Made by a program: the position numbers and the translations under genes. Under the pieces are notes generated by a model. The model did no database searches. It was not told where the DNA came from and worked only from the letters and a program-made list of their open reading frames with translations. Positions 60,956-64,000 of a stretch of 64,000 nt of DNA are shown here, piece after piece (position 1 is the stretch's first letter; each line of letters begins with the position of its first letter). The DNA comes from Thermohalobaculum sp951813525 (GTDB taxonomy: Bacteria > Pseudomonadota > Alphaproteobacteria > Rhodobacterales > Rhodobacteraceae), in NCBI GenBank assembly GCA_951813525.2, contig CATOTJ020000002.1, positions 248,001-312,000 on the forward strand, written 5' to 3'.

Positions 60956-61797
60956 GGCGGCGTCTTCATTTAGGGGGTTCCCAAACTGGTTGGGATTTGA
61001 TTCAAGGTCGAAAACGGAGGTGATCTTGAGCAGACGAACCCTGACGGACGCGCAATGGGCGCAGATTGAACCGCTTGTCCCCGGCAAAAAAGGCGACCGA
61101 GGGCGCACGGCGACAGACAACAGGCTTTTCCTTGATGCAATCCTGTGGTTGGCTCGTACAGCCTCGCCCTGGCGTGATCTTCCGCCTGAACTGGGCAACT
61201 GGCGGACCGCACATTGCCGGTTCCGGCGGTGGACACATGCGGGCATTTGGGAGAGTCTTTTCAAAGCGTTAAGCGCTGATCCGGATTTCGAATACGTCCT
61301 TATCGATGCGACCATTTGCAAGGCCCATGCAGACGCCAGCGGCGCAAAAGGGGGGCTGAAACTCACGCAATCGGACGCTCCAAAGGCGGCCTGACCACGA
61401 AAATCCACGCCGCAGTCGACGCGCTTGGCCTGCCGATCCGCTTCACGATTACGCCCGGTCAGTGGGGTGATTGCCCTCAGGCGTGCGGCTTGATCGAGGG
61501 GTTTTCGGGCGTCGGGCACGTCATGGCAGATGCGGCTTATGATGCTGATTACCTGCGGGCCTTCATCGTTGATGAACTTGATGCAAAGGCGCAGATCAAG
61601 CAAAATCCGACGCGAACAGCACAAAAGGCAATCGATTGGTCGCTCTACAAAGAACGCCACCTTGTCGAATGTTTCTTCAATAGGATCAAACGCTTCCGCC
61701 GCATAGCCCTACGGTGCGAAAAGACTATATCGTCCTTCCGAGCCTTCGTATCCCTCGCATGCACAATGGCCTGGCTCGCTTAAATGAAGACGCCGCC
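60956..61797 (+). mobile_element. IS5-family insertion sequence (IS427-like group), second element
   Basis: 842 bp with perfect 17-bp terminal inverted repeats (GGCGGCGTCTTCATTTA). TA is duplicated at 60954-60955 and 61798-61799. It is a different element from the one at 44980: termini and transposase differ, but size, TA target and the AAAAGGGGGG frameshift site are shared. It splits a lipoprotein/barrel gene. Confidence 0.93.
61026..61783 (+). CDS. IS5-family transposase, two frames joined by -1 frameshift
   Basis: OrfA begins at TTG 61026 after GGAGGTGATC (GTG 61020 is the alternative) and stops at 61394. OrfB ends at 61783 in the -1 frame. AAAAGGGGGG in the overlap is the slip site. OrfA has RTLTDAQWAQIEPLVPG and the first Asp in VLIDATICKAH. 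OrfB has MADAAYDADYLRAF and VECFFNRIKRFRRIALRCEK. The element looks intact. Confidence 0.9.
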
Positions 61798-62355
61798 TAG
61801 GGGCACATCTTGGTAATCGCAGCTGGTCTCAAAGCAGTCCGCCACCTTGCCGCAGGACGGCACGATGCTTTCGACGCGGCAGGCATAGACCTCGTCGTCG
61901 CTCGCCATGCACACGCCATTGACCGGGGCGCCGTCGCCCAGGAAGGGTTCGGTCGCCAAAACCTGGCATGGCTGGTTTTCGGCATCTTCGCCGAGGCATC
62001 GGCCATTCGGGATCAATGGCGATCCATCTTCATTCTTGGGCCAGTCGAACTCTTCCGGCTCGTGCTCCAACAACTCGACCTTCGGGCCTTTGACCAGATG
62101 GTCGAAGCCCTGAGGCGTGAAGAAGTCGCTGAATTCGCCGAGCGAAACTTCGGCGGGCCCGCCATCGTCGCCCAAGAGGTCGCTGCGGTAGTCTTCGAAG
62201 TCATTTGGGTCGAGACTGTCCAGACCGGCAAATCGATCGCTCTCGCCGAAAACGCGCGTTGCCGGATCAAGGAAGATGTCCGATTCGTCCTGAACGCACC
62301 CCGCGAGCGAAGTCGTTGCGACAAACGCAATAATGTAAAACGGACGCATCCCCAC
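61798..62355 (-). pseudogene. N-terminal fragment of the lipoprotein/beta-barrel protein split by an IS
   Basis: 186 native codons from ATG 62355. The signal ends in lipobox LAGC (FVATTSLAGC). The mature part is acidic with paired cysteines (GRCLGEDAENQPC, SCGKVADCFETSC). After DVPL it enters the IS and stops after five more residues at 61780. The remaining 366 codons of the gene are at 59853-60953. Confidence 0.85.
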
Positions 62356-62502
62356 ACCCCCTGCTTAACGTCGCAATATTAGCAGGCGGGCGCCCAGGAG
62401 TCGAATTCGGCTGTGCTGCGGCACAACTTCCGAGAGAAGAGCTGTTATTTGCAGTGGTCCGGGTTGGCGGCATTGTGCCCTGGTTGCGGAGGGCTTGGCG
62501 TT

Positions 62503-62526
62503 GGTGCGCTGAAGCGCACCCTACGG
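62503..62526. repeat. Short palindromic element, GCGCACCCTACGG copy
   Basis: GGTGCGC-TGAA-GCGCACC is a perfect 7-bp-arm hairpin (62503-62520), followed by CTACGG. It lies 8 bp downstream of the polyprenyl synthetase stop (62535) on the minus strand. Related copies are at 59809 and 3438. Confidence 0.8.
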
Positions 62527-62534
62527 GTGGCGAC

Positions 62535-63473
62535 TTACGCCTTGCGTCCCAGTTTGCGGGTCTGATCCACAATCGCAAAGAGCGGTTCGGGGTTTTGCGA
62601 ATGCAGCTTGGCCTCGCGTTTGGCCATCTCGGCGATCTCGTCCAGCTTTGCCTCGGCCTGGGGCAGAACGGCGCGGAAAGCCTCGGCCAGTTGGTCGTAA
62701 TTGTCCGGTTTCGGCTCTCGGAACATTTTCATCACCCGCGGATCGGCAATGGCAATCGAGGCGGGCAGCGTCAGGATACCGTCGCGGATGTCCTCCTCGC
62801 CGCCGCCGCCCAGCGCTTCGGTTCCGCGCACATCCGAGACATCGTCGCAGGCGTGATACAAAATACCCAGCAGGCCGCCAAAACGGCGCAGGGCTTCGGA
62901 CCGGTCAGCGAGACAGGCCGCGGCCTCGAACATCGATCCGGTGTCTTCGGCCGCCAGCCCCCACCAGTCCGTAACGCCGAGCGGTTGAGACCGCTTTTCC
63001 CATTGCACGACCTCGGCGACGCCAAGACGGGTCATCAATTCGGCCATCAGCTCGATGCCATGGGCATCGCCCGCCATCATGCGAAAGGTTTCGGCGGTCA
63101 TGTATCCCGACGACATCAGGGCATGCAGTTCGCCGAACTTTTCGTGCATCGTTGCCTTGCCGCGGCGTTCCTTGGAATGATCGAGCACATCATCGACCAC
63201 CAGCGTCATGTTGTGGAACAACTCCAGCGTTACGGCCGAGCGGATCAGCTGTTCGCTGACTTTCAGCCCCTGGGCGCGGGCGACGGAAAACATGGTCAGC
63301 GGGCGGAAATATTTCGACCCGGCCAGGAACTGCCATTTCAGCATTTCCTGCATGTCCGGCGCTGCGCCCTTGATCCAGTCGGCAATCGCCTGGCGCAGCA
63401 TTTCGGTTTCAGCCTCGAAGCCAAGCTCGGGGATGACCCAATCGGGGCGCGAGGCGCCATGGTCATTGTTCAT
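62535..63473 (-). CDS. Polyprenyl synthetase family protein
   Basis: 312 aa. The first Asp-rich motif is VVDDVLDHSKERRG and the second is YHACDDVSDVRG, both DDxxD. FLAGSKYFRP supplies the diphosphate-binding Lys/Arg. It condenses isopentenyl diphosphate onto an allylic diphosphate. The relatively long sequence and an unusual stretch (GGGGEEDIRDGILTLPASIA) are compatible with a specialised branch rather than octaprenyl synthase. The chain length cannot be predicted. The next gene upstream is co-directional. Confidence 0.9.
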   Translation of the reverse strand: MNNDHGASRPDWVIPELGFEAETEMLRQAIADWIKGAAPDMQEMLKWQFLAGSKYFRPLTMFSVARAQGLKVSEQLIRSAVTLELFHNMTLVVDDVLDHSKERRGKATMHEKFGELHALMSSGYMTAETFRMMAGDAHGIELMAELMTRLGVAEVVQWEKRSQPLGVTDWWGLAAEDTGSMFEAAACLADRSEALRRFGGLLGILYHACDDVSDVRGTEALGGGGEEDIRDGILTLPASIAIADPRVMKMFREPKPDNYDQLAEAFRAVLPQAEAKLDEIAEMAKREAKLHSQNPEPLFAIVDQTRKLGRKA

Positions 63474-63487
63474 GGATTAAGTCCGGT

Positions 63488-63976
63488 TCATGTCTTGCCG
63501 CGCCAGTACCGTTTTCCCTGCGGTCCGGGGCCGGGGTCCTGCGATGCGCGCAGTTCTTCTTCGATCTTCATCAACTCGCGGCGCAGCGCCTCGGCTTCGG
63601 AGAGCGAGACTTCACCGACTTCGCGCAGGCAGGCCCGGGCTTTGTCGATCAGAACCAGTTGCTGCATCGTGCGCTTGGTTTCGTCATCGGTGTCGCCGGG
63701 CGGCGTTTGCGAAGCAAGCTCGACCAGGCCCATGCCGCTTTTTCCGACGATCTCGGCGATGTGTTTCCAATAGCGCAGACCGCTGGTCAGCCAGGCGACC
63801 TGCGCCTTGGCAAGCAACATCAAGATCTCTTGGCGCGACCCCGACGCGGGCTCGCCCTGTCCCAGATCGGCCGGGATCGCATCGATCATCGAGCGGACCG
63901 CCCCGATGTAGAGTTTGACCATCTCCTCGACGCCCGACATGCCGCCGGACTGGAAGTCATCGCTGTCGATCGTCAT
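63488..63976 (-). CDS. Helix-rich protein of unknown function, co-directional with polyprenyl synthetase
   Basis: At least 162 aa. It is largely helical, with EEMVKLYIGAVRSMIDAIP, EILMLLAKAQVAWLTSGLRYWKHIAEIVG and a C-terminal coiled coil (SLSEAEALRRELMKIEEELRASQ). The middle resembles phasin-like helical bundles, but no family can be assigned. It stops 14 bp before the synthetase start, so a shared transcript is likely. The frame is open to the window edge, so the true start may lie beyond 64000; ATG 63976 has GAGGGGGA upstream. Confidence 0.7.
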   Translation of the reverse strand: MTIDSDDFQSGGMSGVEEMVKLYIGAVRSMIDAIPADLGQGEPASGSRQEILMLLAKAQVAWLTSGLRYWKHIAEIVGKSGMGLVELASQTPPGDTDDETKRTMQQLVLIDKARACLREVGEVSLSEAEALRRELMKIEEELRASQDPGPGPQGKRYWRGKT

Positions 63977-64000
63977 TTCTTGACCATCCCCCTCGGCCTT

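Overview
The window looks like chromosomal DNA from a marine alphaproteobacterium of the Rhodobacterales (Roseobacter group). The inference rests on high GC, two DddP-type DMSP lyase genes, a TmpA/TmpB-type phosphonate pair, a single-cysteine DksA, ATGA-coupled gene pairs and several Rhodobacterales-type gene families. No phage, plasmid replication gene or CRISPR array was seen.

Layout. 0-6 kb: end of a peptide-type ABC transporter ATPase, a GlxA/CdhR-like AraC regulator, then a tight operon with a CntA/GbcA-type Rieske oxygenase, two SDRs, a BKACE enzyme and an L-carnitine-dehydrogenase-like enzyme, probably for carnitine or a related quaternary amine. tRNA-Lys(CTT) follows. 6.4-10 kb: lipoprotein, DMT exporter and parE. 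10-18 kb: FAD oxidoreductase, first dddP, rhodanese, a DsbA-fold protein whose CXXC is replaced by APHA, then second dddP with a CaiB/BaiF CoA-transferase and a GST. 18-22.6 kb: methyltransferase coupled to a HODM-type N-demethylase, thiolase, membrane protein, rhodanese. 22.7-25.4 kb: P450, 47-codon ORF and sulfatase, flanked by two similar heptamer arrays. 26-30.4 kb: class II aldolase facing an M19-like protein, a 30-aa ORF, a 556-aa protein of unknown function and a DUF3726 protein, all overlapping like a translationally coupled operon. 30.6-33.3 kb: RsbW-like protein and hybrid histidine kinase.

33-46.7 kb is a capsule-type polysaccharide locus: KpsM/T/E exporter, RmlA, four glycosyltransferases and two sulfotransferases, with an IS5-family element at the 3' end of the second sulfotransferase. 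46.7-49.1 kb: pterin carbinolamine dehydratase, M48 protease, VOC protein and DksA. 49.3-58.9 kb: MoxR ATPase, tmpA-tmpB (conversion of a trimethylammonio-phosphonate to glycine betaine), GNAT, three tandem DUF2927 lipoproteins (the middle one broken by an amber codon), VWA protein and DUF6653 protein. 59-64 kb: an exported protein, a lipoprotein/beta-barrel gene split in two by a second IS5-family element, a polyprenyl synthetase and an unidentified helical protein.

A common theme is use of methylated osmolytes: carnitine-like quaternary amines, DMSP, trimethylammonio-phosphonate and N-methyl amines, combined with envelope polysaccharide synthesis. The most unusual items are the redox-dead DsbA, the coupled M19/30-aa/556-aa/DUF3726 cassette, the paired dddP genes, and the two IS insertions whose pre-insertion gene structures can be rebuilt exactly.
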